Assembly (NCBI RefSeq): GCF_900188445.1
Contig: NZ_FZOR01000007.1
Location: 124,001 to 188,000, forward strand
Origin: Actinomadura meyerae
GTDB lineage: Bacteria; Actinomycetota; Actinomycetes; Streptosporangiales; Streptosporangiaceae
Direction of reading: 5' to 3'
Length of the DNA stretch: 64,000 nt
Position numbers and translations under genes: made by a program. Numbering within the stretch: the first letter of the stretch is position 1; each line of letters starts with the position of its first letter. The notes beneath the pieces are model-generated. The model saw only the letters and a program-made list of their open reading frames with translations. It was not told the origin of the DNA and made no database searches. Shown one piece after another: positions 1 to 8,809 of this stretch.

Positions 1-246
1 CAGCCGGCCGACGTTGTCGCCGCCGTGCGCGCCCGGCAGCAGCGGGGGCGGGACGTCGGCGACCACGCTGTTGGTGCGGGTCGCGACGATGATCATCCAG
101 TAGATCGGGAAGATCGACAGCGCCAGCGCGACGATCAGCGTGAGGTAGGTCAGCGGGCTGGCGTTCCACAGGCCGCGGAAGCGTCCGCCGCGGGCGGCGG
201 CGTGCCGGCCGCTCGGCCGGCCGGGCCCTGCGAGGAGCGTGGTCAC
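1..246 (-). CDS. Sugar ABC transporter permease, MalG type (5' part only)
   Basis: This is the N-terminal part of a carbohydrate ABC permease of the MalG/binding-protein-dependent type; the rest lies beyond the left edge. The GTG start overlaps the stop of the upstream permease in a GTGA tetranucleotide, so translation is coupled. About 82 residues are visible: a basic, Arg/Gly-rich cytoplasmic leader of about 25 residues, then one hydrophobic segment with the pattern LTLIVALALSIFPIYWMII, which is the usual first membrane span of MalG-like proteins. Its place as third gene after a solute-binding protein and a MalF-like permease makes the family call secure. The substrate is not shown by this fragment. 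Confidence 0.85.
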   Translation of the reverse strand, partial: MTTLLAGPGRPSGRHAAARGGRFRGLWNASPLTYLTLIVALALSIFPIYWMIIVATRTNSVVADVPPPLLPGAHGGDNVGRL

Positions 247-1235
247 TTGCCTCCCCCTCCCGTGCGCCGCACGGCCAGGAAGTTGATCAGGGAGAACACG
301 ATGATCATCACGAACAGCGCCCAGGCGACGGTCGCGCCGTAGCCGTACCGGTCATGGCCGAACGCGTTGTCGTACATGTACATCGTGATCGTCTGGAACT
401 GGTGCATCGCCCCGCCGTCCATCTTGTTCGGGGTGCCGACGCTGAACAGCACGGGCTCGGTGAACAGCTGGAGCCCGCCGATGGTCGAGATGATCACTGT
501 GAAGATGATCGTGGGCCGCAGCATCGGGACGGTGATCTGCCAGAACTGCCGGATCCGGGAGGCGCCGTCGATGGCGGCGGCCTCGTACAGGTCCTTCGGG
601 ATCGCCTGCATGGCGGCGAGGTAGATCAGCGCGTTGTAGCCGGTCCAGCGCCAGTCGACCATCATCGCGATGGCGATCCAGGACCAGCCGCGGCTGCTCG
701 ACCAGTGGATCGGGTCGACGCCGAACAGCCCGATCACCCAGTTGACCATGCCCCAGTCGGTGTCGAACATCTGGGTGAACACGATCGCCACGGCCGCGGT
801 CGAGGTGACCAGCGGCGCGACCATGCCGATCCGGAACAGGGTCGGCAGCCGCATCCGCCGGTTCAGCGCGTTGGCGACCAGCAGCGCGAGCAGCAGCTGC
901 GGCACGGTGGAGACGACGAAGATGCCGAGGGTGTTGACCGTCGCGTGCCAGAAGTCGGCGTCGGTCAGCAGGTAGTCGTAGTTGTCGAGTCCGACGAACT
1001 CGCGGGTGCCCGACGCCAGCTCCCAGTCGTGCAGGGAGACCCACAGGGTGTAGACGAGCGGGAACGCGCCGAAGATCAGGAAGACGATGTAGAACGGCGA
1101 GATGAAGGCATAGGGCGCGCCCTTCACATCGAGCCGGGCCAGGCGGGACCGCCAGGTGCGGGCGGGCCGCGGGCGGGCCTTCGCCTGCGGGGGCGGCGGG
1201 GGGCCGTTCCGGCTGGGGCGCAGATCGGTGGTCAT
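243..1235 (-). CDS. Sugar ABC transporter permease, MalF/UgpA type
   Basis: 330-residue inner-membrane permease subunit of a carbohydrate importer. After a Pro/Arg-rich cytoplasmic leader of about 40 residues there are about six hydrophobic spans. A canonical EAA loop (EAAAIDGA, then ITVPMLRP, roughly residues 218-242) docks the ATPase subunit. The ATG is preceded by AAGGAGGCG at good distance. The gene follows a solute-binding lipoprotein gene after a 120-bp gap that holds a strong stem-loop, and overlaps the next permease by four bases. No ATPase gene is seen, so a shared MsiK-type ATPase encoded elsewhere is likely. The operator upstream of the operon suggests a beta-glucoside or cello-oligosaccharide substrate, but this is inference. 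Confidence 0.9.
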   Translation of the reverse strand: MTTDLRPSRNGPPPPPQAKARPRPARTWRSRLARLDVKGAPYAFISPFYIVFLIFGAFPLVYTLWVSLHDWELASGTREFVGLDNYDYLLTDADFWHATVNTLGIFVVSTVPQLLLALLVANALNRRMRLPTLFRIGMVAPLVTSTAAVAIVFTQMFDTDWGMVNWVIGLFGVDPIHWSSSRGWSWIAIAMMVDWRWTGYNALIYLAAMQAIPKDLYEAAAIDGASRIRQFWQITVPMLRPTIIFTVIISTIGGLQLFTEPVLFSVGTPNKMDGGAMHQFQTITMYMYDNAFGHDRYGYGATVAWALFVMIIVFSLINFLAVRRTGGGGK

Positions 1236-1289
1236 CGTCGTGCGCCTCCTTTCCGAGGACGGGACGGTGCGGGGAGAGCGGAGATGGGA

Positions 1290-1336
1290 ACGGCGGCGGC
1301 GCCGGCGGGGAGGTATCGGCGCGGCGCCGCCGCCGT
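1290..1336 (-). promoter_or_regulatory. Intercistronic stem-loop between binding-protein and permease genes
   Basis: Arms 1290-1303 and 1323-1336 are perfect 14-base inverted repeats (ACGGCGGCGGCGCC and its complement) around a 19-base loop. No T-run follows. It lies in the gap between the solute-binding protein gene and the first permease gene. Such hairpins in malE-malF gaps are known to protect the 3' end of the abundant binding-protein message and lower downstream expression. That role here is inferred from position. Confidence 0.6.
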
Positions 1337-1355
1337 GGTCACGGGTCGCCGGGGG

Positions 1356-2663
1356 TTACCGGGCGGCCTTCTTGGCCTCCTCCACCGACTTCGTCCACGC
1401 GTCGGCCGGCTTCTGCCTGCCCTGGCCCACGGAGATCAGCACGTTCTCGACCGCGGCCCGCACGTCCTCGTTCTTCGGCCCGAGGTGGACCGGCTTCACG
1501 GCCGCCGCCAGCTCACCGAAGATCTGGCCGACCGGGGCGTCGCCGAAGTAGGCGCTCTTCGCGCCCGCGACCGCCGGGTCCTGCGCGGCCTGCGGCGAGG
1601 ACGGGAAGACGTTCGCGGCCTTGTAGGCGGCCACCTGGCCCTCGGGGGAGGTCAGGAACTTGGCCAGCTCGGCGGCGGCCTTCGCGTGCTTGCTCTGCTT
1701 GGGCACGGCGAGCCACGAGCCGCCCCAGTAGCCGGCGCCGCCCGGGGTCTTGGCGACGTCCCACTTGCCCTTGCCGAAGTCGCCGGAGAACTCCTCGATG
1801 CCGCCGAGCATCCAGGACGGGCACGGCAGCGCGGCGAAGGTGTCCCGCTTGAGGGCGGTCTGCCACGGCGGGGTGAAGATCGACATGTCCGCGGTGAGCT
1901 TGGCCTCCGCGAACTTCAGCGAGGTGTCGAACGCCTGCTTGACGGCCGGGTTGCTGTCGTAGACGAGGTTGTCGCTCTTGTCGAAGAAGCTGTAGCCGGG
2001 CCCGTTGCCGGCGTTCTGCAGGACGGTGGCGCGGAACACGGCGGTCGGCCCGTCCAGCCACTTGGTTCCGGGCACCTTCTCCTGGAACTTCTTGCCGGTC
2101 TCCAGGAACTGGTCCCAGGTGGTCCAGAGCTCGCCGACCTTGTCGCGCTCGGTGGGCAGGCCCGCCTTCTTGAACAGGTCCTTGCGGTAGCACATGGCCA
2201 GCGGGCCGATGTCGGTGCCGAGGCCGACGAGCTGCTTGCCGTCCGCGGTGACGCCCATCTGCCACTTCCACGGCAGGAAGTTCTTCTCCAGCTCCTTGCC
2301 GCCGTGGTCGAAGAGGTTGACGAACTTCGCCTTCTGCTGCATGTAGAGCGGGAGGATGCCTTCCTCCAGCATGACGACGTCGCCCGCGCCGCTGCCGGTG
2401 GCCATCCACTGCTGGATCCGCGGCTTGTACTCGTCCAGCGTGGAGACCTTGCGCTGCTTGATCTTGACGTTGGGGTGGGACTGCTCGTACTGCTTGTAGA
2501 GCGCGTCGTACCCCGGCTCACCGAAGACGTCGACGGTCAGCTCGACCGGACCGCTGTCGGAGCCTCCGTCGTCGTTGTCGTCGCCGCCGCACGCGACGGC
2601 GAGGCCGCCGACGAGCACCGCCGCCATCGCCGTACTCAGTCCGCGCCGCATGATGGCCCTCAT
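1356..2663 (-). CDS. Extracellular sugar-binding lipoprotein (family 1 solute-binding protein)
   Basis: 435-residue substrate-binding lipoprotein of an ABC sugar importer. The N terminus has basic residues, a hydrophobic stretch and a lipobox LAVAC with the lipidated Cys near residue 25, then an acidic Gly/Asp linker. The mature part has the usual family-1 layout, including an early ELTVDVFGEPGYD strand region and a C-terminal helix rich in Lys/Ala. The start at 2663 is chosen because GAGAGGGG lies 7 bases upstream; a second in-frame ATG at 2651 is possible. It is first in an operon with two permeases. A LacI-type operator at 2698-2713 lies just upstream, so repression by a CebR/MalR-class regulator is likely. 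The ligand is not determined. Confidence 0.9.
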   Translation of the reverse strand: MRAIMRRGLSTAMAAVLVGGLAVACGGDDNDDGGSDSGPVELTVDVFGEPGYDALYKQYEQSHPNVKIKQRKVSTLDEYKPRIQQWMATGSGAGDVVMLEEGILPLYMQQKAKFVNLFDHGGKELEKNFLPWKWQMGVTADGKQLVGLGTDIGPLAMCYRKDLFKKAGLPTERDKVGELWTTWDQFLETGKKFQEKVPGTKWLDGPTAVFRATVLQNAGNGPGYSFFDKSDNLVYDSNPAVKQAFDTSLKFAEAKLTADMSIFTPPWQTALKRDTFAALPCPSWMLGGIEEFSGDFGKGKWDVAKTPGGAGYWGGSWLAVPKQSKHAKAAAELAKFLTSPEGQVAAYKAANVFPSSPQAAQDPAVAGAKSAYFGDAPVGQIFGELAAAVKPVHLGPKNEDVRAAVENVLISVGQGRQKPADAWTKSVEEAKKAAR

Positions 2664-2697
2664 GGCGGACCCCTCTCAGGTTGTGTCTTGCAGTGGT

Positions 2698-2713
2698 GTG
2701 GGAGCGCTCCCAC
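2698..2713. promoter_or_regulatory. LacI-family (CebR-class) operator
   Basis: GTGGGAGCGCTCCCAC is a perfect 16-base palindrome with the central CG typical of LacI-family sites. Its 14-base core TGGGAGCGCTCCCA is the known consensus of the actinomycete cellobiose repressor CebR. A -35-like TTGACA (minus strand) lies at 2740-2745, so the operator sits around the expected transcription start of the binding-protein operon and would block it. No good -10 box is seen. A cebR gene is not in view; the nearest LacI gene (2851-3897) is MalR-like. Confidence 0.75.
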
Positions 2714-2812
2714 GAAGGAAAGACCGTGACGGGGCTCACTGTCAATGCGCCGAAACATAACCGTTACAACAACCTGCCCGCCGGGACAGGGCGGTCAGGC
2801 CCCGCCCGACGG

Positions 2813-2827
2813 CCGGTCAGCGACCGG
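2813..2827 (-). terminator. Short hairpin after malR-like gene
   Basis: CCGGTC-AGC-GACCGG forms a 6-bp stem with a 3-base loop 24 bases beyond the stop of the LacI-family gene. There is no T-run. It may help end the upstream operon before the next promoter. Weak evidence. Confidence 0.3.
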
Positions 2828-2850
2828 TCAGCCCGTCCCGACCAGGCGGG

Positions 2851-3897
2851 TCACCCCTCCTGGACGGGCGTGAGCCGCGCCGCCGCCGGAGCCGGCGCCG
2901 TGGAGCGCCGGACGACCAGCTCCGGCCGGTACAGCAGTTCCGTGCGGGGCGCGCGCTCGCCGCGGATCTCGTCCAGGACGGTGCTCACCGCGGCCATCGA
3001 CATGTCCCGCACGGCCTGCCGGACGGTCGTCAGCGGCGGGTCGAGGTAGGCGGTCAGGAGCGAGTCGTCCATGCCGGTGACCGAGACGTCCTCCGGCACC
3101 TGGAGCCCGCGCGCCCGCGCCGCCCGGATCGCGCCGAGCGCCATGATGTCGTTGCCGCCGCAGATCGCCGTGCAGCCCGCGTCCAGAAGCGTGGACGCCG
3201 CGGCCTGCCCGCCCTCCACCGTGTACATGGTGTTGACGATCAGCTCGTCCACCTCGGCGGGCGAGAGGTCGGTGTGCGCGGCCATCGCGCGCCGGAACCC
3301 CTCGGTCTTGCGCCGCGTCGGCACGTACACGTCCTGGCCGATCGCGAGCCCGATCCGGCGGTGGCCCATCGCGGCCAGGTGCGCGACGATCGCCTCCAGC
3401 GACGCCACGTCGTCGTTGGAGATGAACGGCGCGTCGATGTCGGGCCGGTACCCGTTGACCAGCACGATCGGCAGCGCCTGCTCCAGCAGCCGCGCGTACC
3501 GGGCGCGGTCGGAGTTGGCGTTGGCGTGCAGGCCGTTGACGAAGATGATCCCGGCGACGCCGCGCTCCAGCAGCATCTCGATGTAGTCGTCCTCGGCGAC
3601 GCCGCCCGGCGCCTGCGAGCACAGCACCGCCATGTACCCGTGCCGGGCGAGCGCGCTCTCGATGACCTCGGCGAACGCCGGGAAGATCGGGTTGGTCAGC
3701 TCGGGGATGATCAGCCCGATCAGCCCGGCCCGCCGCTGGCGCAGCTTGGCCGGGCGCTCGTAGCCGAGCACGTCCAGCGCGGTCAGCACCGCCTGGCGCG
3801 TGGTCGGGGACACGCCCGGCTTGCCGTTGAGCACGCGGCTCACCGTCGCCTCGCTCACCCCGGCGTGCGCCGCGATGTCCGCCAGGCGTGTCGTCAT
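2851..3897 (-). CDS. malR: LacI-family repressor, MalR-like
   Basis: 348-residue LacI-family repressor. Residues 3-27 form the DNA-binding helix-turn-helix (LADIAAHAGVSEATVSRVLN), followed by a hinge to about residue 57 and a periplasmic-binding-protein-like effector domain to about residue 330. The stretch GVAGIIFVNGLHA and the ELTNPIFPAF segment resemble MalR of Streptomyces as I remember it. The gene is last in the malE-malF-malG-GH13 run, 10 bases after the glucosidase stop; in S. coelicolor malR is instead divergent from malE. It probably represses malE through the palindromes at 8810-8884 and is thus under its own control. Whether it also binds the 2698-2713 operator is open. The ATG at 3897 is chosen because it opens the conserved domain. 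Confidence 0.85.
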   Translation of the reverse strand: MTTRLADIAAHAGVSEATVSRVLNGKPGVSPTTRQAVLTALDVLGYERPAKLRQRRAGLIGLIIPELTNPIFPAFAEVIESALARHGYMAVLCSQAPGGVAEDDYIEMLLERGVAGIIFVNGLHANANSDRARYARLLEQALPIVLVNGYRPDIDAPFISNDDVASLEAIVAHLAAMGHRRIGLAIGQDVYVPTRRKTEGFRRAMAAHTDLSPAEVDELIVNTMYTVEGGQAAASTLLDAGCTAICGGNDIMALGAIRAARARGLQVPEDVSVTGMDDSLLTAYLDPPLTTVRQAVRDMSMAAVSTVLDEIRGERAPRTELLYRPELVVRRSTAPAPAAARLTPVQEG

Positions 3898-3907
3898 GGG
3901 TTTCAAG

Positions 3908-5533
3908 TTAGCCCTCCTCGACGTCCCACCACAGGGCGGTGTCCGGGGGCAGGTCCAGGTGGCCGCCCTCCAGCCGGACCGTTCCGCTCGCGAGGAGCGG
4001 CGTGCCGCGCGCGGGGATCCGCACCGTCTCTCCGCCCGTGTTGACCGCGCACCCGAGCCGCCTCCCCCCGTTCTCCCGGACGAAGACAAGTGTGCCGGTT
4101 GGGGACGCCTCCCAGCGCAGCCCGCCGTCGCCGAGCGCGGGGTGGTCGCGGCGGAGCCGCAGCGCCTCGCGGTACAGGGCGAGCATCGAGCCGGGGTCGG
4201 CGCTCTGCGCGGCGACGGTCAGGCCGCGCCAGTCCGGCGGGATCGGCAGCCAGGACGCGGGGCCCGCGCCGAACCCGAACGGGGGCTCCTCGCCCTCCCA
4301 CGGCAGCGGGACGCGGCAGCCGTCGCGGCCGGCGCCCTCGCCGCGCAGCCGCTGCGGGTCCCGCTGGAACTCCTCCGGCAGGTCGAGGACCTCCGGAAGG
4401 CCCAGCTCCTCGCCCTGGTAGACGTAGGACGAGCCCGGCAGGGCGAGCGTGAGCAGCGCCGCCGCGCGGGCGCGCCGCAACCCGGCCGCGCCGCCGCCGT
4501 ACCGGGTCACGTGCCGCTTCACGTCGTGGTTGGACAGCACCCAGGTCGCGGGCGCGCCGACCTCCCCGGCGGTGCGGATCGACTCCTCGATCACCTCGCG
4601 CAGCGCGGCGGCGTCCCACGGCGCGGTGAGGTAGTGGAAGTTGAACGCCTGGTGCAGCTCGTCCGGGCGGGTGTAGTGGGCGAGCCGCCGCGGGGTCGGT
4701 GCCCACGCCTCGGCGACGGCGATCCGCTCGCCGTCGTAGGAGTCGAGGAGGCGCCGCCACGCGCGGTGGATGTCGTGCACCGCGTCCTGGTCGAAGTAGG
4801 GCAGGACGGCCGTGCCGAGCATCTCGACCTGGTTCGGGTGGCCGACGTCGGGGAGCCCGGGGGCCTTGGCCATGCCGTGGGCGACGTCCACGCGGAAGCC
4901 GTCCACGCCGAGGTCGAGCCAGAACTTCAGGATGTCGGCGAACTCGGCGCGGACCTCGGGGTTCTCCCAGTCCAGGTCGGGCTGCTCGGGCGCGAACAGG
5001 TGCAGGTACCACTGGCCGTCCGGTACCCGCGTCCAGGCGGGGCCGCCGAACACCGACTCCCAGTCGTTGGGGGGCTCGGCGCCGTCCGGGCCGCGCCCGT
5101 CCCGGAAGATGTAGCGGGCGCGCTCGGCGGAGCCGGGGGGCGCGGCGAGCGCCGCGCGGAACCAGGCGTGCCGGTCGGAGGTGTGGTTGGGCACCACGTC
5201 CACGATGATCCGCAGGCCGTGCGCGTGCGCGTCGGCGATGAGGCCGCGGGCGTCGGCGAGGGTGCCGAACAGCGGGTCGACGTCGCGGTAGTCGGCCACG
5301 TCGTAGCCGAAGTCGGCCATCGGCGAGACGTAGAACGGGGTGAGCCACAGCGCGTCCACCCCGAGACCGGCGAGGTAGGGGAGCCGGGACCGGACGCCGG
5401 GCAGGTCGCCGACGCCGTCGCCGTCGGAGTCGGCGAAGCTGCGCACGTACACCTGGTAGATGACGGCGTCGCGCCACCAGCGGGTGCCCTCCTCCGGGTG
5501 GGGGGCGCGGGCGAGCAGGGTGTCCTGCGTCAT
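3908..5533 (-). CDS. aglA: GH13 alpha-glucosidase (oligo-1,6/maltose type)
   Basis: 541-residue cytoplasmic alpha-glucosidase of glycoside hydrolase family 13, expected to release glucose from maltose, isomaltose or short maltodextrins. The (beta/alpha)8 barrel markers are in order: YQVYVRSFADSDGDG near residue 27, DVVPNH near 112, nucleophile Asp216 in DGFRVDVAH, acid/base Glu275 in VAEAW and the third carboxylate Asp337 in SNHD. The ATG at 5533 has GAAGG six bases upstream; a second ATG two codons earlier at 5539 overlaps that site and is less likely. It follows malG and precedes malR, so import, hydrolysis and regulation share one operon. Length matches the family. Confidence 0.9.
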   Translation of the reverse strand: MTQDTLLARAPHPEEGTRWWRDAVIYQVYVRSFADSDGDGVGDLPGVRSRLPYLAGLGVDALWLTPFYVSPMADFGYDVADYRDVDPLFGTLADARGLIADAHAHGLRIIVDVVPNHTSDRHAWFRAALAAPPGSAERARYIFRDGRGPDGAEPPNDWESVFGGPAWTRVPDGQWYLHLFAPEQPDLDWENPEVRAEFADILKFWLDLGVDGFRVDVAHGMAKAPGLPDVGHPNQVEMLGTAVLPYFDQDAVHDIHRAWRRLLDSYDGERIAVAEAWAPTPRRLAHYTRPDELHQAFNFHYLTAPWDAAALREVIEESIRTAGEVGAPATWVLSNHDVKRHVTRYGGGAAGLRRARAAALLTLALPGSSYVYQGEELGLPEVLDLPEEFQRDPQRLRGEGAGRDGCRVPLPWEGEEPPFGFGAGPASWLPIPPDWRGLTVAAQSADPGSMLALYREALRLRRDHPALGDGGLRWEASPTGTLVFVRENGGRRLGCAVNTGGETVRIPARGTPLLASGTVRLEGGHLDLPPDTALWWDVEEG

Positions 5534-5591
5534 GAACATCCTTCGGATCGGGAGCCCGCGGGGTGCGGGTACGGGCTCAGGAGTGGGGCGC

Positions 5592-6416
5592 TCACTTCAC
5601 GCCGCCGGCGGTGAGGCCGGCGACGATCCGGCGCTGGAAGACCAGCACCACGGCGATGAGCGGGACGGTCACGACCACCCCGGCCGCCATCTGGGTGCCG
5701 AACGGCTGGTCGAACCCGGAGACGCCGGTGAACTTGGAGATCGCGACGGTGGCGGTCTGCATCTCCTTCTTGTTGACCATGGACAGCGCGATGAGGAACT
5801 CGTTCCACGCGGCGATGAACGTCAGGATCGCCGTGGTGAACACCCCCGGCGCCGCCAGCGGGACGATGATCTTGCGGAACGCCTGGCCGCGGGTGCAGCC
5901 GTCCACCATGGCGGCCTGCTCCAGCTCGAACGGCAGCTGCCGGAAGAACGCCGTCAGCAGCCACACCGACAGCGGCAGCGCGAAGCCCAGGCTGGGCAGC
6001 ACCATCGCTTGGTAGGTGTTGATCCACTTGATGTCGGTGAAGAGCTTCAGCAGCGGGACCAGCTGGGAGATTCCCGGGAACATCGTGGTCGCGACGATCA
6101 GCCCGAGCACCGCGTTCTTGAACCGGAAGTCGAGCCTGGCCAGCGCGTAGGCGGTGAACGTGCCGATCAGCAGGGTGAGCACGGTGGTGAGGCCGGCCAC
6201 GACGAGGCTGTTCAGCAGCGCCCGGCCGAACCCGTTGCCGCCGGAGAAGACCGCGGAGAAGTTCTCCCACGACCACCGGGACGGCACGACCGAGTTGTCG
6301 AACTGGTCCTGCGGGCGGCGGAACGCCGAGATCGTCATCCAGTAGAACGGTGCGAGGCAGTACACCGCCACCGCCGCGAAACCGAGATAGGACAGCAGCC
6401 GTTTCGCCTGGGTCAT
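5592..6416 (-). CDS. malG: Maltose/maltodextrin ABC permease MalG
   Basis: 274-residue inner-membrane permease with about six membrane spans. The EAA-type loop (EQAAMVDGCTRGQAFRKIIVP, roughly residues 180-200) contacts the ATPase. The ATG overlaps the malF stop in an ATGA, so the two are coupled. The MalR-like regulator and the alpha-glucosidase in the same operon support maltose or maltodextrin as substrate. A gap of 58 bases separates it from the GH13 gene. Confidence 0.88.
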   Translation of the reverse strand: MTQAKRLLSYLGFAAVAVYCLAPFYWMTISAFRRPQDQFDNSVVPSRWSWENFSAVFSGGNGFGRALLNSLVVAGLTTVLTLLIGTFTAYALARLDFRFKNAVLGLIVATTMFPGISQLVPLLKLFTDIKWINTYQAMVLPSLGFALPLSVWLLTAFFRQLPFELEQAAMVDGCTRGQAFRKIIVPLAAPGVFTTAILTFIAAWNEFLIALSMVNKKEMQTATVAISKFTGVSGFDQPFGTQMAAGVVVTVPLIAVVLVFQRRIVAGLTAGGVK

Positions 6417-7408
6417 GCCGCCCTCCTCCGCTCCCGCCTGCTCTGCCGGCGGGCCTCCCCGATGATGTCGGCGCCGAGCAGCTTGACGAACAGGTACGCG
6501 ATCAGCGCGATGTAGAGGAACAGGACGGTCGCGTACGCCGCGGCCGACCCGTAGCGCAGGTTGGACGCCTCGAACCAGGCGATCATCGTCAGCGTCTCCA
6601 CCGACTTCTGGTTGACGCCGATCAGCACGGCGGGCAGGTCGAACATGCGCAGCACGTCCAGCATGCGGAACAGCACGGCGACCAGGAGCGCGGGCTTCAC
6701 CAGCGGAAGCGTGATGCGGAGGAACTGCTGGACGGGCCCGGCGCCGTCCACCCGCGCCGCCTCGTAGACGTCCCGGGGGATCATCTGCAGCCCGGCGAGG
6801 ACGAGCAGCCCGATGAACGGGGAGGTCTTCCACACCTCGGCGATGACGACGGCCATCTTCGCGGGGAAACCGTCGGCGGTCCACAGGATCTGCCGGCCCA
6901 GCACCGCGTTCGCGGCGCCGTCCGCCTGGAAGATCCACCGCCACAGCAGCCCGGAGATCGCGGTGGGGATCGCCCACGGGACGAGGATGCTGGCGCGCAC
7001 GACGGCCCGCCCCCGGAACGCCCGGTGCATGATCAGCGCCATCGCGACGCCGATCAGCGTCTCCAGCACCACGGTCGTCAGGGTGAAGAACGTGGTGTTG
7101 GAGAAGGCGTTCCAGAACGCGCCGGCCCGGTCGCCCTGGAAGATCGCGGTGTAGTTGCCGAGCCCGACGAACCGGTCGCCCTCGACGACGAAGCCCTGCG
7201 CGTCCAGGCCCTCGCCGCGCGCGTACAGCGACTCGCGGAACCCGGCGAGGACCGGGTAGCCGATGACCAGCGCGAGCACCAGCAGCGTCGGGGACAGCAG
7301 CAGCGCCGCCAGGCGCCTCGTCCCCTGCACGTCGCGCCCGCGCCGGCGGGCGGCGCCCGCCGCGGGCGTCCCCGCGGCGGGCTGCGTCTCGGTGGTGGTG
7401 GTGTTCAT
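6413..7408 (-). CDS. malF: Maltose/maltodextrin ABC permease MalF
   Basis: 331-residue permease. A cytoplasmic Thr/Ala/Arg-rich leader of about 38 residues precedes the first span (LLLSPTLLVLALVIGYPVL). The EAA loop reads EAARVDGAGPVQQFLRITLPL near residue 225. It starts seven bases after the malE stop and overlaps malG by four bases. It acts with MalG as the channel for sugar delivered by MalE. There is no ATPase gene nearby, as is usual for actinomycete importers that share MsiK. Confidence 0.88.
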   Translation of the reverse strand: MNTTTTETQPAAGTPAAGAARRRGRDVQGTRRLAALLLSPTLLVLALVIGYPVLAGFRESLYARGEGLDAQGFVVEGDRFVGLGNYTAIFQGDRAGAFWNAFSNTTFFTLTTVVLETLIGVAMALIMHRAFRGRAVVRASILVPWAIPTAISGLLWRWIFQADGAANAVLGRQILWTADGFPAKMAVVIAEVWKTSPFIGLLVLAGLQMIPRDVYEAARVDGAGPVQQFLRITLPLVKPALLVAVLFRMLDVLRMFDLPAVLIGVNQKSVETLTMIAWFEASNLRYGSAAAYATVLFLYIALIAYLFVKLLGADIIGEARRQSRRERRRAA

Positions 7409-7415
7409 GCGCGGT

Positions 7416-8729
7416 TCACTGCGCGGTCAGCGGCTGGAGCTTGGCCTGCAGGTCGGTCAGGGCCTGGTCGGCGGGCTTCTTGCCCGTCACCGCGTCGTAC
7501 ATCTCGCCCTGGATCGCGGCGGTCACGTCGCCGTACTTCACCGCGACCGGGCGCGGCTTCGCGTTCGCGATGGCCTGCTTCAGGACGGGCAGGTACGGGA
7601 ACTTCTTCACCATCTCGGGGTCGTCGTACAGCGCGGCGAGCGTCGGAGCCTGCGAGGTGGCGAGCAGGTTGGCGCGCTGCGACTGCTCACCGGTCAGGTA
7701 CCGGATGAAGTCGAGTGCGGACGCCTTGTTCTTCGCGAACGCGGAGATCGCGAGGTTGTGCCCGCCGAGGTTGGCGACGCCGGGGCCGTTCGGGCCGGGC
7801 AGCGGCGCGACCGCGAACTTGCCCGCGACCTTGGACGAGCCGTCCTTCTGGTCGGCCAGCGCGTACTGGTACGGCCACTGCCGCTGGAAGACGAGCCTGC
7901 CGGACTGGAAGTAGCGGCGCCCGCCCTCGGTGTCGAGGGTGACGGCCTCCTTCGGCATGTGCTCCCTCTTGGCGTTCACCAGGAACTCGACGCCCTGCTT
8001 GGCCTGCGGCGTGTTCAGGGCCGGCTTGCCGTCCGCGCCGATGATGGAGCCCCCGGCGCTGCCGATCGCCTCGACCGCGCTGATCGTCATGCTCTCGGTC
8101 TTGTTGACCTCGGTGAAGAAGCAGTCGATGTCCTTGGCCTCGGGCAGCTTCTCGACCTTGGCGCAGGCGTCCCACATCTCGGCGTAAGTCTTCGGCGGCG
8201 CGGAGATCCCGGCCTTCTTCAGCAGGTCCTCGCGGTAGTAGAGCATCCCGGCGTCGGACGTGGACGGCACGGCGTACAGCCGGTCCCGGTACTGCCCGGT
8301 GGTGATCGTCGCGGGCAGCATCTTGGACAGGTCGACCCGGCTCTTGGGGATCTCGGTGAGCCAGCGGTTGGCGGCGAACTCGGCGGTCCACACCACGTCG
8401 AGGTTGAGCACCGCGTAGGCGTCGGACTTGGTGGTGGCATTCTGGATCATCTGCTGCCGCTGGTCGTTCGGCTCGTCCGGCAGCTCGATGATCCGGACCT
8501 GCTCCTTCGGGTGCTCGGCGTTCCAGCCGTCCACCTGCTTCTGCAGGTGGCCCGAGCGGTCCTTGCCGGTCACGAAGGTGATGGGGCCGCGGCCCTGCAG
8601 GCTCGCCTCGCTCGTGCCGCCGGCCGCGCCGCCGTCGTCGCCGCCGCAGGCGGTGAGCGAGAGCGCGAGGCCGGCGCAGACGAGGGCGCCCGCCAGTGGG
8701 GCGCCGGGGATCCGGGGGGTGCGCCGCAT
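7416..8729 (-). CDS. malE: Maltose-type sugar-binding lipoprotein MalE
   Basis: 437-residue solute-binding lipoprotein. The start at 8729 is fixed by GAAGGAGG just upstream; reading further out gives only non-family residues. The signal has basic residues, a hydrophobic core and lipobox LTAC with Cys28, then a Gly/Asp linker. The mature part has family-1 features such as ITFVTGKDRSGHLQKQVDGW at its start and a central ESMTISAVEAIGSAGGS region. It is the first gene of malEFG-GH13-malR. Upstream (8730-8936) are three palindromic elements suited to MalR control and a possible promoter. Maltose or maltodextrin is inferred from the linked glucosidase and MalR-like repressor. Confidence 0.85.
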   Translation of the reverse strand: MRRTPRIPGAPLAGALVCAGLALSLTACGGDDGGAAGGTSEASLQGRGPITFVTGKDRSGHLQKQVDGWNAEHPKEQVRIIELPDEPNDQRQQMIQNATTKSDAYAVLNLDVVWTAEFAANRWLTEIPKSRVDLSKMLPATITTGQYRDRLYAVPSTSDAGMLYYREDLLKKAGISAPPKTYAEMWDACAKVEKLPEAKDIDCFFTEVNKTESMTISAVEAIGSAGGSIIGADGKPALNTPQAKQGVEFLVNAKREHMPKEAVTLDTEGGRRYFQSGRLVFQRQWPYQYALADQKDGSSKVAGKFAVAPLPGPNGPGVANLGGHNLAISAFAKNKASALDFIRYLTGEQSQRANLLATSQAPTLAALYDDPEMVKKFPYLPVLKQAIANAKPRPVAVKYGDVTAAIQGEMYDAVTGKKPADQALTDLQAKLQPLTAQ

Positions 8730-8809
8730 GGTGTCCTCCTTCGCGGGGACGCGCCGTATCGGGGCGTCGCCCCGCAGGTCAAGAGATGGGGGGCTGGACC
8801 GGGACGTTA

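Noticed and set aside
354..2729. 791-codon plus-strand frame opposite the permease and binding-protein genes
   Set aside because: Antisense shadow of clear transporter genes.
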